DNA of 64,000 nt from Bradyrhizobium sp. AUGA SZCCT0283 (GTDB lineage: Bacteria; Pseudomonadota; Alphaproteobacteria; Rhizobiales; Xanthobacteraceae): the NCBI RefSeq assembly GCF_018130385.1, contig NZ_JAFCLU010000019.1:1-64000 (forward strand), given 5' to 3'. The translations under genes were made by a program, and so were the position numbers. The notes below the pieces were generated by a model. That model saw nothing but the letters and a program-made list of their open reading frames with translations, had not been told where the DNA came from and made no database searches. Of this stretch, positions 7,957-17,469 are shown in pieces (the first letter of the stretch is position 1; each line of letters opens with the position of its first letter).

Positions 7957-9582
7957 ATGGAACCGATTTCTCTTCGTACGCCGCTGGCGCTTCTCCTTTC
8001 ATCGCTAGGTATGATCGCGGCCCTTTGGTGGTGGCTGGCCACGCCGATTACGCTTGCGCGCGCGCCGATCGATCCCAACGCAAAGCTGCAATGCGTTTCC
8101 TACGCGCCGTTCCGCAACTCGCAGACACCCCTGATGCCGACCACGCAAATCCCGCCTGAACAGATCGCGCAGGATCTGGCGCAGCTCGCCAAGATCACCG
8201 ACTGCGTGCGGACCTATTCGATCGAGAACGGGCTCGACCAGGTCCCGGCGCTGGCCGCCAAGGTGGGGCTGAAGGTGATCCAGGGTATCTGGCTCTCGAG
8301 CAACCGGATCAAGAATCTGGCCCAGATTTCGGTTGCGATCGAACTGACCAAGGAACACCCGAATGTCATCACCGCGCTGGTCGTGGGCAACGAGGTGCTG
8401 CTGCGCGGCGAGATGACGACATCGGATCTCGCGGCCCATATCCGCTCGGTCAAGTCGCGGGTCACGGTGCCCGTGACCTATGCCGACGTCTGGGAATTCT
8501 GGCTGCGCAACCGCGAAGTTTATGACGCGGTCGACTTCGTCACGATCCATATCCTGCCCTACTGGGAAGACATGCCGGTGCGCGCCAAACTCGCCGCCGG
8601 CCATGTCGACGACATCCGCAGGCGGATGGCGGTGGCGTTTCCGGGCAAGGAAATCCTGATCGGCGAAACCGGCTGGCCGAGTGCCGGGCGGATGCGCGAA
8701 GGCGCGCTGCCGTCGCGCACCAACCAGGCGCGCGTGGTGTCCGAAATCCTCGACCTCGCCAAGCGCGAAAAGTTTCGGGTCAATTTGATCGAGGCCTATG
8801 ACCAGCCGTGGAAGCGCCAGCTCGAGGGCACCGTCGGCGGCTATTGGGGCCTGATCGATGACGCCCACCGCGCGGTGAAATATCCGCCCGGCGAGCCGAT
8901 CAGCAATTATCCGTTCTGGAAATGGCAGATGGGATGCGGCATGGCGCTCAGCGCCTTCGTCTTCCTGGCGGGCTGGCTGACGCTGCGGCGGCGGCCGTGG
9001 AAGCCGCGGCTGGCGGCATGGATCGCGGTCGGGACCTCGGCGACGACCGCCGGCATGCTGCTCGGGGTCGCCGCGGACAAGATGTACTACGAGAGCTACG
9101 GGGCCGGCGGCTGGCTGCAATGGGGGGCGCTGCTGGCGGCCGCCATTGCTTCACCGTTGCTGTGCGCGAACGCTGCGATGTCGGGACGGCCACTGCCGAC
9201 ATTCCTCGAACTGCTCGGACCGCGCGACGGCCGGACCAAGTCGGTGCTGCCGGCGCTGCTGGCTTTCGTGCTTGGTGTGACCACGCTGATCGCGGCGGCA
9301 ACCGCGCTCGGCTTTGCCTTCGATCCGCGCTACCGCGATTTTCCGTTCGCCTCATTGACCATGGCGGTGGTGCCGTTCGCGGCCTTGATGCTGCTCAACC
9401 GGCCGAAAGAGGGCGTGCGCCCGATCGCCGAATCCGCCTTTGCCGGCCTGCTGGTCGCAACCGCGCTCTTCACCGGTTTCAACGAGGGCAACCAGAACTG
9501 GCAGTCGATGTGGACCTGCGCGATCTATCTCTTGCTGGCGCTCACGCTGTGGCGGGCGCGGGCCGTGCAAATCCCAAAATGA
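7957..9582 (+). CDS. ndvC: NdvC, GH17-domain membrane protein of cyclic glucan synthesis
   Basis: A 541-residue protein (about 60 kDa, near the 62 kDa reported for NdvC). A signal anchor at residues 9-30 is followed by a GH17-like domain with LVVGNEVLLRG and LIGETGWPSAG, the family's two catalytic glutamate regions. The C-terminal 220 residues form about six membrane helices. It has no glycosyltransferase domain, unlike its paralogue NdvB. In Bradyrhizobium it is required for the beta-(1,6) linkages, so a branching or transglycosylation role in the periplasm is likely. Its 3' end overlaps the convergent gene at 9542-9922 by 41 bp. Confidence 0.85.
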   Translation: MEPISLRTPLALLLSSLGMIAALWWWLATPITLARAPIDPNAKLQCVSYAPFRNSQTPLMPTTQIPPEQIAQDLAQLAKITDCVRTYSIENGLDQVPALAAKVGLKVIQGIWLSSNRIKNLAQISVAIELTKEHPNVITALVVGNEVLLRGEMTTSDLAAHIRSVKSRVTVPVTYADVWEFWLRNREVYDAVDFVTIHILPYWEDMPVRAKLAAGHVDDIRRRMAVAFPGKEILIGETGWPSAGRMREGALPSRTNQARVVSEILDLAKREKFRVNLIEAYDQPWKRQLEGTVGGYWGLIDDAHRAVKYPPGEPISNYPFWKWQMGCGMALSAFVFLAGWLTLRRRPWKPRLAAWIAVGTSATTAGMLLGVAADKMYYESYGAGGWLQWGALLAAAIASPLLCANAAMSGRPLPTFLELLGPRDGRTKSVLPALLAFVLGVTTLIAAATALGFAFDPRYRDFPFASLTMAVVPFAALMLLNRPKEGVRPIAESAFAGLLVATALFTGFNEGNQNWQSMWTCAIYLLLALTLWRARAVQIPK

Positions 9583-9922
9583 GCAGGCCGATCGCAATTC
9601 CCGACAGCGCGATATTGTAGAGCACGATCCCGAATCCCGCCGCGATCAGCCCGCCGGTCAACAGCACGATCGACGGCCGCATGACGTGAAGCGTCGCGAT
9701 GATCAGCGCGACGATGCCGAATACCGAATTCTTGAACAGATAGGTGGCAAGTGTCCGCGACTTGCACAGCATGGTTTGCAGGCCGGCGTCGCAGGCCAGC
9801 GCGACGGTTGAGAACTCGACCGCGAGGTAGCGCAGATAGAGCGCGTAACCGACGGTGACGAAGCCGACCACCAACAGGAATTGCACTTGATAGGGCGTGA
9901 GCCGGAACGGAGATTTTTTCAT
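9542..9922 (-). CDS. conserved four-helix membrane protein
   Basis: Started at the ATG at 9922 it gives 126 residues (MKKSPFRLTPYQ...). Longer upstream starts read into repeat sequence. Four hydrophobic segments are visible (FLLVVGFVTVGYALYL, VFGIVALIIATLHVM, IVLLTGGLIAAGFGIVL, IALSGIAIGLLILGF). Two cysteines occur in the first periplasmic loop (ACDAGLQTMLCKSR), possibly a disulfide. Similar small proteins occur beside glucan genes in relatives, but the role is unknown. It converges on ndvC, overlapping its last 41 bp. Confidence 0.6.
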   Translation of the reverse strand: MKKSPFRLTPYQVQFLLVVGFVTVGYALYLRYLAVEFSTVALACDAGLQTMLCKSRTLATYLFKNSVFGIVALIIATLHVMRPSIVLLTGGLIAAGFGIVLYNIALSGIAIGLLILGFARPAPATA

Positions 9923-9977
9923 GGGGCCAATATGGTCGGGATTGGCTGCCGGGACAAGCGTTCGCCCGGCACTAGAT

Positions 9978-10074
9978 CCCTCATGGTGAGGAGCGCGAAG
10001 CGCGTCTCGAACCATGAGGCCCGTCTGTGGCCTACATCCTTCGAGACGCCCGCATTCGCTCCTCAGGATGAGGG
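9978..10074 (+). repeat. dispersed ~100-bp palindromic repeat, copy 1
   Basis: Two linked hairpins: the first around CGCGAAGCGCG, flanked by CCTCATGG and CCATGAGG; the second between CATCCTTCGAGACG and the closing GGATGAGGG. A nearly identical element lies in inverted orientation at 24079-24178. Elements of this type are scattered through Bradyrhizobium intergenic DNA. Confidence 0.85.
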
Positions 10075-10116
10075 TTATTAGCGGCTACTACGTCGTAACG
10101 CGCTGGTGTCAAAAGA

Positions 10117-11472
10117 TTATTGGGAATTTTTTCGGTTGAAGAAGGACGACAGGGTCGCCCGCGTTGTCGATGGCGGCGCTTCGGGCTTCTTCGACACCTC
10201 CTCGACGACCGCCGCCCGCTTGGCGATGCCGCGCCGGCGCGGCATTGGCTTGGCGGTGGTGGGCGGCGGATCATCCGAATTCACCGACAGCCGCTGGCCG
10301 TCGAAGATCGTGGTCTCGCAAAGCCGCTTGTTTTCGGTGAGCACGGCGCAGATCTTCGCGGCGGCGCCGGCGTCGTTCAAGGGACCCGCAACCAGGCGAA
10401 GCTGCATGCCCAGCCCGCCGGTCGACTCCTTGATGACGATGATCGGACGCAATGCCGTTAGCGGCGCGTTCGACCTCGATTTCAGCAAGCCCCGCCACAA
10501 CATGCGCAGGCCGTTCACCGAATTGGCGCTGCCAAGATCGACCCCGAACTCGGTTCGCAGCAGGGAGACTTTTGGCGCAGCGTCATCGTCGGCTTCCGCA
10601 TCGATCGCCGATGGCGCCGACGCCACGACGTCAGGGATCGGGCTTGAGATGACAGGGTTTGGAGCCTTGCCCGGCTCGATCAGCTTGCCGGCGGCGGGAT
10701 CGGGCGGGGCCATCATCGACTGCGCAGCCATCAGCGGCGTGGCGGGCGATGGTTTGGCGGGCTCCGGCTTGGCGGAGTCGGCCTTCGCCTCGACCTTTGC
10801 CAACTCTGCCTTTGCCAAGTCCGCTTTTGCCAAGTCCGCTTTTGCCATCTCCGCCTTTGCCGCTTCCAGCCTGGCGCTCTCCGCCTTGGCGGCGTCGGTC
10901 TTCGCGGCATCCTTGGCGGCGGAGTAGACCGCTGTCGGAGCGGGCTCTGCGGTGGCGGCAGTGGATTTGTCGGCGGCGGGCGCCGTGGCCGGGGCGGTCG
11001 CTACCGGTACTACGGCCGGCGACGGCGGCGGGTTTTGGGCGACCTGTGGCTCCGCAGGTGCAATAGGCGGCAAAGCCGCAGCGGAACCCTGCCGGGCGAT
11101 GGCCCCGGTGACGGAATCGAGCCCCTGTTCCAGGCCTGTGACCCGCAAATACAGCCGGTCGCGATCGCTGTTGAGCGTATCGATGGCGGCGGCAAGCCGC
11201 CGCGCCTCGTTCTGGGTTTCCCTGGCAACCGACTGGATCTGCTGCGCCTGCCGCGTCAGATCGGCGGCGGCGACCTGCTCGCGCTTCAAGCCGAGCGACG
11301 ACTGGTTGGCCATCACGGCCAGAATCACCGCAGCCGTCGCGCCGGCGCCCCAGGATCCGATTCGCCACAGCGTGCGGCTGTCGAGCTCGTTTTCCTCGGC
11401 CAGCAAACCGCCCAGCACGCCATCGGTGTCATCCGCCTCGAAGTCCGGGAGATGGTCTGGTTTTTTGGCCAA
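10117..11472 (-). CDS. membrane-anchored Ala/Lys-rich protein with SPOR-like C-terminus
   Basis: The likely start is a TTG at 11472 ([10 protein letters not shown]...) with GAGGAGGG upstream, giving 451 residues. A frame open to 11616 would run into the glmU promoter. Features in order: an acidic cytoplasmic N-terminus; one membrane helix ([15 protein letters not shown]); a coiled-coil-like segment; a long low-complexity Ala/Pro/Lys linker with [16 protein letters not shown] repeats; and a C-terminal alpha/beta domain with [20 protein letters not shown] that resembles SPOR peptidoglycan-binding domains. A cell-envelope or division role is inferred. It is divergent from glmU. Confidence 0.65.
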   Translation of the reverse strand: MAKKPDHLPDFEADDTDGVLGGLLAEENELDSRTLWRIGSWGAGATAAVILAVMANQSSLGLKREQVAAADLTRQAQQIQSVARETQNEARRLAAAIDTLNSDRDRLYLRVTGLEQGLDSVTGAIARQGSAAALPPIAPAEPQVAQNPPPSPAVVPVATAPATAPAADKSTAATAEPAPTAVYSAAKDAAKTDAAKAESARLEAAKAEMAKADLAKADLAKAELAKVEAKADSAKPEPAKPSPATPLMAAQSMMAPPDPAAGKLIEPGKAPNPVISSPIPDVVASAPSAIDAEADDDAAPKVSLLRTEFGVDLGSANSVNGLRMLWRGLLKSRSNAPLTALRPIIVIKESTGGLGMQLRLVAGPLNDAGAAAKICAVLTENKRLCETTIFDGQRLSVNSDDPPPTTAKPMPRRRGIAKRAAVVEEVSKKPEAPPSTTRATLSSFFNRKNSQ

Positions 11473-11640
11473 GCGCCCCTGGCCCTCCTCAAGGCCCCGC
11501 CGAATCACAGGGCAAACATTAACAGGAAAAGCGCCGGCCACTTGAATCCGGACCTTTTCAGGGCGGCGAATCGGTTTGATCTCCGGGGGAAAACAATTAA
11601 GACGGCCCGGCGCCATCCATATTGTCGGTTAGGGAATAGA

Positions 11641-13002
11641 ATGACCGCTCGATCCAGCCTGACTGTCGTGCTTGCGGCCGGCGAGGGCACGCGCATGCGA
11701 TCCTCGCTGCCGAAGGTGTTGCACCCCATAGCCGGCCAGTCGCTGCTGGCGCATGTGCTGGACGCGGCACCGCACGGCACGGGCGCGGCGCTCGCGGTCG
11801 TGATCGGGCCGGACCACAAGGCGGTCACTGAGGAGGTCAAGCGCATCCGCGCGGATGCTGCGACCTTCGTGCAGGCCGAGCGCCTCGGCACCGCGCATGC
11901 CGTGCTGGCCGCCCGCGCCGCGATCGCGCGCGGCGCCGACGATCTGCTGGTGGCGTTCGGCGACACGCCGCTGATTTCGGCCCAGACATTTGCGCGGCTG
12001 CGCGCGCCGCTGGCGCAGGGCGCAGCCCTTGCCGTGCTCGGCTTCCGTGCCGCCGACCCCACCGGCTATGGCCGGCTGCTGCTCGAGGGCGGCCGCCTGA
12101 TGGCGATCCGCGAACATGCCGATGCGACGGAAGACGAGCGCAAGGTGACGCTGTGCAATGCCGGTGTGATGGCGTTCGACGGCCGCCGCGCGCTGGAAAT
12201 TCTCGACCGGATCGGCAATGCCAACAGCAAGGGCGAGTATTATCTGGTCGATGCCGTCGCACTTGTCAGGGAAATGGGATTGGAGGCCGTCGTGATCGAA
12301 ACCAGCGAGGACGAAGTTCGCGGCATCAACAACAAGAGCCAGCTCGCCGAAGCGGAAGCGGTGATGCAGGCGCGGCTGCGCAAGGCCGCCCTCGACGCCG
12401 GCGTGACGCTGATCGCGCCGGAGACGGTCTATCTCGCCGCCGATACCAAATTCGGCAGCGACGTCACCATCGAGCCGTTCGTGGTGATCGGCCCCGGCGT
12501 CAGCATCGCCGACGGCGCGGTGATCCATTCGTTCTCGCACATCGTGCAGGCTTCGATCGGAAAGAAAGCGTCCGTCGGTCCCTATGCGCGCCTGCGCCCC
12601 GGCACCTCGCTCGGCGAGGGGGTGCGGATCGGCAATTTCGTCGAGACCAAGGCCGCGACGATCGAGGCGGGCGCCAAGGTCAACCATCTCTCCTATGTCG
12701 GCGACGCCCATGTCGGCGCCAACGCCAACCTCGGCGCCGGCACCATCACCTGCAACTATGACGGCTTCTTCAAGCACAAAACCACGATCGGCGAGGGCGC
12801 CTTCGTCGGCACCAACTCCTCGCTGGTGGCGCCGGTGAAGATCGGCAACGGCGCTTATATCGGCTCAGGCTCGGTCATCACCAAGGACGTGCCTGATGAT
12901 GCAATGGCGGTGGAGCGCAGCCCGCAGAGCAACCGCGAGGGCGGCGCGAAGCGGTATCGCGAAATGAAGATGCGGGCGAAGGCGCCGAAAAAAGAGGGGT
13001 AA
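11641..13002 (+). CDS. glmU: bifunctional UDP-GlcNAc pyrophosphorylase / GlcN-1-P acetyltransferase
   Basis: A 453-residue cytoplasmic enzyme that acetylates GlcN-1-P and then couples it to UTP, giving UDP-GlcNAc for peptidoglycan and lipid A. The N-terminal nucleotidyltransferase signature [20 protein letters not shown] is intact at residues 11-30. The C-terminal half is a left-handed beta-helix with hexapeptide repeats. The catalytic His equivalent to E. coli His363 is present as His349 (KVNHLSY). The ATG at 11641 gives the family's normal length. Its 3' third is duplicated at 16876-17262. In relatives glmS usually follows directly; here it lies 11.3 kb away. Confidence 0.96.
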   Translation: MTARSSLTVVLAAGEGTRMRSSLPKVLHPIAGQSLLAHVLDAAPHGTGAALAVVIGPDHKAVTEEVKRIRADAATFVQAERLGTAHAVLAARAAIARGADDLLVAFGDTPLISAQTFARLRAPLAQGAALAVLGFRAADPTGYGRLLLEGGRLMAIREHADATEDERKVTLCNAGVMAFDGRRALEILDRIGNANSKGEYYLVDAVALVREMGLEAVVIETSEDEVRGINNKSQLAEAEAVMQARLRKAALDAGVTLIAPETVYLAADTKFGSDVTIEPFVVIGPGVSIADGAVIHSFSHIVQASIGKKASVGPYARLRPGTSLGEGVRIGNFVETKAATIEAGAKVNHLSYVGDAHVGANANLGAGTITCNYDGFFKHKTTIGEGAFVGTNSSLVAPVKIGNGAYIGSGSVITKDVPDDAMAVERSPQSNREGGAKRYREMKMRAKAPKKEG

Positions 13003-13082
13003 GCGCTCGGCTTGTTAGGCGTTCCCGGAAGGCTGACTCGTAGCGGACGCGGCATCGTGTCGGCACTGCGCCGCCAGGCGCC

Positions 13083-15371
13083 TCATTTTTCCAGCCCTCG
13101 GGCAATCTTGCCCTTGATCTTCTCCGCCTCAGTTGGGTCGGGCTTGAGCGACAACGCCTGCTCCCAGGATTTACGCGCCTCGTCCTGGCGTCCCGCCCGC
13201 CAATACGCATCGCCGAGATGGTCTCTTGTTTCGCTGCTCTTTGGTTCGAGAGCGGCCGCGCGCTCCATGAGCTTGATCGCCTCCTGATAGTCGCCGAGGC
13301 GGTAGTGCGCCCAGCCGAGGCTGTCGAGCAGATTGCCGTCGTCCGGCTTGAGCTTGACGGCCTTCTCGATCAGCGCCAGGCCTTCCTTCAGCTTGAGATT
13401 CCGGTCGACCCAGTTGAAGCCGAGATTATTGAGAACCGAGGGCTGATCGGGATCGAGCTCCATCGCCTTGAGATAATCCGCTTCGGCCTGAGGCCATTTG
13501 CCGAGGTGCTCGTAGCTCACGCCGCGAAGGTGCCAATAGGTCCAGTGCGCCTTCTCCGGCTTGCCGGCCAACTCGATCGCCTTGGCGTAATCCTTCACCG
13601 CGCGTTCGAAATCGTTCTTGTCGCGGTAGGCATCGCCTCGAACGCCATATGCCCGCGCATTTTTCGGATCGAGGCGGATCGCCTCGCTGTAATCCTTGAT
13701 GGCGCGGTCGTTGTCGCCCTTGCTGGCGTAGACGCTGCCGCGATTGTAATAGGCCTTCGCATCTTTCGGATCGAGTTGGATCGCCTCGTCGAACTCCTTG
13801 ATGGCGCGGTCGGTATCGCCCTTGAAGAAGTAAACAGACCCGCGATTGAAATAGGCAGCCACGTATTTCGGATCGAGGCGGATCGCCTCGCTGTAATCCT
13901 CGACGGCGCGGTCGTTGTCGCCCTTGTCCTTGTGGGCATTGCCGCGATTGTAATAGGCAACCAGATATTTCGGATCGAGGCGGATGGCCTCGTCGAAATC
14001 CCTGATGGCGCGGTCGGTATCGCCCTTGTGGGCGTAGGCGCTGCCGCGGCTGTAATGGGCCATCGCATCTTTCGGATCGAGCCGGATCGCCTCGTCGAAC
14101 TCCCTGATGGCGCGGTCGCTATCGCCCTTGTGGGAGTAGGCAACGCCGCGATTGTAATAGGCAGCCCCATATTTCGGGTCGAGGCGGATCGCCTCGCTGT
14201 AATCCTTGATCGCGCGGTCGTTGTCGCCCTTGCCCTTGTGAGCATTGCCGCGGGCGAAATAGGCAACCACATATTTCGGATCGAGGCGGATTGCCTTGTC
14301 GTAATCCTTGATGGCGCGGTCGTTGTCGCCTTTGCCGGCGTAGGCGCTGGCGCGATAGTAATAGGCCGTCGCATCTTTCGGATCGAGCCGGATTGCTTCG
14401 TCGTAGTCCTTGATGACGGCGTCGTAATCGCCGTTTTCGGTGTGGGCTTTGCCGCGATCGTTAAAAGGCGCTGGCGTGGCTTGTCTCGGACTCCGCCGTA
14501 TCAGCGCCGCCTCGTCGTAATCCTTCCTGGCCCGCGCGGAGTCTCCCTTGGTTTCATAGGCCCGCCCGCGAATCTCATAGGCAAGCGCATATTTCGGATC
14601 GAGCCGGATCGCCTCGTCGTAATCCTTGATGGCGCGGTCGTTATCGCCTTTGAAGAACCAGGCACCCCCACGATGCAAATAGGTGCTCGCATTTTTCGGA
14701 TCGAGGCGGAGCGCCTCGCTGTAATCCTTGATGGCGCGGTCGTGATCGCGCTTGCCGGTGTAGGCTAGCCCGCGATTGAAATAGGCGTCCGCAAAATTCG
14801 GATCGAGGCGGATCGCCTCGTCATGATCCCTGATGGCGCGGTCGTTGTCGCCCTTGCCGGAGTAGGCATTGCCGCGATTGCTATAGGCATCCGCAAAATT
14901 CGGATCGAGGCGGATAGCTTCGTCGAAATCCTTGATGGCGCGGTCGTTATCGCCCTTGCTGTGGTAGACCTTTCCGCGCCCCTCATAAGCAAGCGCATAT
15001 CGTGGATTGAGGCGGATCGCCTCGTCGAGATCCTTGATGGCGCGATCGTAGTCGCCCTTCATGTGGTACGCACGGCCGCGCGCGTTATAGGCACGCACAG
15101 CTTTCGGATCGAGGCGGATCGCTTCGTCGTAATCCATGATGGCGCGATCGTAATCGCGCCTGGAGTAGGCATAGCCGCGATTGACATGGGCGTTAGCGCG
15201 GTTTGTTTCGCTCTCTGCCGCGCCGCGCGCCAACACCGCCGTGCATCCGGCGATCTTGCGATCCTGATCGGCGGTTTGACCGCAATCCTCCCACGCCTTG
15301 TCCGCCGCGCAGGCCGGCGGCGCGAGCACGGTCAGGAACGTCAGAGCCAGGAAAAGGCAACGCCAGAGCAT
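13083..15371 (-). CDS. secreted 20-repeat TPR protein
   Basis: Started at the ATG at 15371 (GGGGATGAG just upstream), 762 residues. Residues 1-23 (MLWRCLFLALTFLTVLAPPA...) are a signal peptide. The rest is about 20 tetratricopeptide repeats of 34 residues. Repeats 2-15 are strikingly uniform (GDNDRAIKDYDEAIRLDPK and variants), and the last four are more divergent and of the ordinary bacterial kind. At DNA level the uniform repeats are 102-bp units. TPRs mediate protein-protein binding; the periplasmic partner is unknown. The uniformity suggests recent repeat expansion or gene conversion. Confidence 0.85.
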   Translation of the reverse strand: MLWRCLFLALTFLTVLAPPACAADKAWEDCGQTADQDRKIAGCTAVLARGAAESETNRANAHVNRGYAYSRRDYDRAIMDYDEAIRLDPKAVRAYNARGRAYHMKGDYDRAIKDLDEAIRLNPRYALAYEGRGKVYHSKGDNDRAIKDFDEAIRLDPNFADAYSNRGNAYSGKGDNDRAIRDHDEAIRLDPNFADAYFNRGLAYTGKRDHDRAIKDYSEALRLDPKNASTYLHRGGAWFFKGDNDRAIKDYDEAIRLDPKYALAYEIRGRAYETKGDSARARKDYDEAALIRRSPRQATPAPFNDRGKAHTENGDYDAVIKDYDEAIRLDPKDATAYYYRASAYAGKGDNDRAIKDYDKAIRLDPKYVVAYFARGNAHKGKGDNDRAIKDYSEAIRLDPKYGAAYYNRGVAYSHKGDSDRAIREFDEAIRLDPKDAMAHYSRGSAYAHKGDTDRAIRDFDEAIRLDPKYLVAYYNRGNAHKDKGDNDRAVEDYSEAIRLDPKYVAAYFNRGSVYFFKGDTDRAIKEFDEAIQLDPKDAKAYYNRGSVYASKGDNDRAIKDYSEAIRLDPKNARAYGVRGDAYRDKNDFERAVKDYAKAIELAGKPEKAHWTYWHLRGVSYEHLGKWPQAEADYLKAMELDPDQPSVLNNLGFNWVDRNLKLKEGLALIEKAVKLKPDDGNLLDSLGWAHYRLGDYQEAIKLMERAAALEPKSSETRDHLGDAYWRAGRQDEARKSWEQALSLKPDPTEAEKIKGKIARGLEK

Positions 15372-15628
15372 CTCATCCCCATCCAAAGCGCGTGGGCGAA
15401 GGCGGCGGTCAAAGCAGATATCAGCCCAAGCCCGAAGCGATGTCTGCTTTCGGCCAAACCCGTAAGTCGCCGCAACGCTCTTCCGGGTTCAAACCGGTCG
15501 AGCGCTCGGTCTTGCCTGTGTAATGGCGACGCCGGAGATCGCGAGTAGCCCACCGGCAATCAAAATCCAGGCGAGCCTTCAAACGGCGACGCGAAGCTCA
15601 TCCTTCAGGGAAGTGTAACGACCGCGAG

Positions 15629-16330
15629 CTATTGCTCTGACGACAGGCGGATCATCTGGCGCCCGCCATTCATTTCCTTGAGATTGTTGACATAGTTCTC
15701 GGGACGCTGCCAGCGGTGGGGAACTTTCAATCCCATGAATTCCGCGATGCTGCCGATAAACGCGGTGCAATTGGTTGTTTCGGCGTTCCAGACCGGTGAA
15801 CTCGCCTGCAGTTTCTTGATGTATGCGAAAACCCTCTTTGCGTCGGGCTCATTCAAGTAGACGCGATAACTGGCGGTCAGATACTGCGGATCAAGATCGC
15901 CATAGCTTGCCTTGGTCTCGGACGGCACCCAGATCAGATGACCAAGCACATAAGGTACGTTGTCTCCGGCAGGGGTAAGGCCCGCGACTTCGACGGCTCG
16001 CTCGCTTGTCTTTCCGAACCAGACGAAAGCATGTCCCCAACTCGCCGCCGTTCTGGCTCTGAAATCGACGTAGTACGGGCCCTTTGCCGATCCCGATCCT
16101 GGCTTTCGGGTCGACAGTGGCGCCGATTTCGATTCAGTGGATGCGTCACCGGAAACAAGCGCGTCCGCGTTGGCGGCACGCTTGTCGACTTCCTGTTTGG
16201 GGGAAATGAGACGTTCTAGGCCCGCGAGAATGTCAATCTCGCGGGCCGAAGCTGGATGGATTTCGCATTGGAGCAGGGCAGCGAGTCCCGCAAGCAAGCA
16301 TCGTCCTGATCGCTTCGAACTGTTTGCCAC
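15629..16330 (-). CDS. secreted protein with possible permuted NlpC/P60 fold
   Basis: A 233-residue protein with an N-terminal signal peptide ([19 protein letters not shown]). The mature domain has [10 protein letters not shown] around residue 115 and, about 80 residues later, [17 protein letters not shown] histidine preceding the cysteine nucleophile by this distance, with an N-C-x-x-F context, is the arrangement seen in circularly permuted NlpC/P60 (LRAT/YiiX-like) papain folds. That assignment is an inference from two motifs. A secreted peptidase or amidase acting on the envelope would follow. It lies in the accessory segment between glmU and glmS. Confidence 0.6.
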   Translation of the reverse strand: MANSSKRSGRCLLAGLAALLQCEIHPASAREIDILAGLERLISPKQEVDKRAANADALVSGDASTESKSAPLSTRKPGSGSAKGPYYVDFRARTAASWGHAFVWFGKTSERAVEVAGLTPAGDNVPYVLGHLIWVPSETKASYGDLDPQYLTASYRVYLNEPDAKRVFAYIKKLQASSPVWNAETTNCTAFIGSIAEFMGLKVPHRWQRPENYVNNLKEMNGGRQMIRLSSEQ

Positions 16331-16382
16331 GGTTCGCCCTTCAACTGTCGACGATAGAGGTCAGGATCAACGGGAATCCGGC

Positions 16383-16571
16383 TCAATACCGCGTATAGGG
16401 CCGCGGCGCGACGGGCGTCTTGCCGACCGGGGTCTTCCCGATTGGGGTCTTGCCAATCGGCATCTTGCCGATCTGGGCCGTCTGATAGACGGGCTGTGGG
16501 CGCGGGATGTCGGCAGCGCCAGCCGCAGTCACCAGGGCAAGCGTCGCACCCGCTACAATCACGATCTTCAT
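16383..16571 (-). CDS. small secreted protein with GKTP repeats
   Basis: Starts at the ATG at 16571 and encodes 62 residues. [20 protein letters not shown] is a signal peptide. The mature 42 residues contain four near-identical pentads ([20 protein letters not shown]) and end in PRPYTRY. No cysteines or catalytic residues. Repetitive short periplasmic peptides of this kind are uncharacterised. Function unknown. Confidence 0.55.
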   Translation of the reverse strand: MKIVIVAGATLALVTAAGAADIPRPQPVYQTAQIGKMPIGKTPIGKTPVGKTPVAPRPYTRY

Positions 16572-16875
16572 CACAGTACGTTTTCCTCTTACGTTAGAGA
16601 AAGCAGGGCAATCAGCCGCGCCCCCCTCAGCCGCGCCGTGAGCATGAATGTCCGAATACGCCGACAGTGCGGCAGGTCGGTCACGTTCGGGTGCAGTGCG
16701 GCAGATATGAGACAGGCGGAACCTGAATGTGCGCTGGGTCAAAAGCGGACCTTGGCCGGAGGCTCAATCCAAGCAAGCGCAGCCTGGATGAGCGCGGCGA
16801 CATCCGGGGTGTGGTTTACCCCCGCATATCGCTGCGCGCATACGCCCGCGCGCCCTCGCTTGGCGGCGGCGAAGC
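16572..16875. other. intergenic region, no gene supported
   Basis: About 300 bases upstream of the glmU-like fragment. A short piece near 16730-16755, translating with an ALGQKR motif, resembles a widespread intergenic sequence of this bacterial group; a similar piece lies near 15437-15466. Nothing else was recognised. Confidence 0.4.
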
Positions 16876-17262
16876 TCGGCAATTTCGTGGAGACCAAGGC
16901 CGCGACGTTAGAGGCGGGCGCCAAGGTCAACGATTTGTCCTATGCCGGCGACGCCCATGTCGGCGCCAACGCCAATTTCGGCGCCGGCACCATCACCTGC
17001 AACTATGACGGCTTCTTCAAGCACAAGACCACGATCGGCGAGGGCGCCTTCGTCGGCACCAACTCCTTGCTGGTGGCGCCGGTGAAGATCGGCAAGGGCG
17101 CCTATATCGGCTCGGGCTCGGTCATCACCAAGGACGTGCCTGACGACGCGATGGCCGTGGAGCGCAGCCCGCAGAGCAACCGCGAGGGCGGGGCGGCAAG
17201 GTACCGCGAGATGAAGATGCGGGGCGAAAGCGCCGAAAGAGGGTTAAGCGCGGGGGTTGTTA
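16876..17262 (+). pseudogene. partial, decayed duplicate of the glmU 3' end
   Basis: The segment matches glmU codons about 330-453 almost base for base, including SQNREGG-type C-terminal residues (SPQSNREGG), and the similarity runs slightly past the stop into the flanking TTGTTA. It lacks the pyrophosphorylase domain and has no start of its own. The catalytic acetyltransferase histidine (CAT in glmU) is GAT here, giving Asp (KVNDLSY). An extra G near the end shifts the frame so that the original stop is lost. It is therefore a non-functional remnant of duplication. Confidence 0.9.
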
Positions 17263-17469
17263 ATAAGACCTGTCTTAGCTTCGGCGGAACCATGATCCAG
17301 ATCAAGATGGGCGCTCGACAGCCGCCCAAGGAATTCGCGCAGCAAGTTGCTCAACCGTTTTCTGGGCTGGACGCTTCGCGGCTGGATCGCCGCGCTGGTG
17401 TGTGCGGTCGGCCGCCGCGATCCCAATCCCGCCGCCGCTTGCTGTTCGGTGATCTGGAGCATGTCACCA

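Noticed and set aside
11473-11616. Upstream extension of the SPOR-like protein gene
   Set aside because: It would run into the glmU promoter and start region and adds unconserved sequence; the TTG at 11472 has a good ribosome-binding site.
11035-11640. Upstream extension of glmU
   Set aside because: It overlaps the opposite-strand coding region; the ATG at 11641 gives the exact family N-terminus and length.
13218-14768. 516-codon plus-strand frame opposite the TPR gene
   Set aside because: Its repetitive hydrophobic product is the antisense image of the 102-bp TPR units.
13600-15180. CRISPR array suggested by the regular 102-bp repeats
   Set aside because: The repeats are contiguous coding units in one frame of a TPR protein, without unique spacers.
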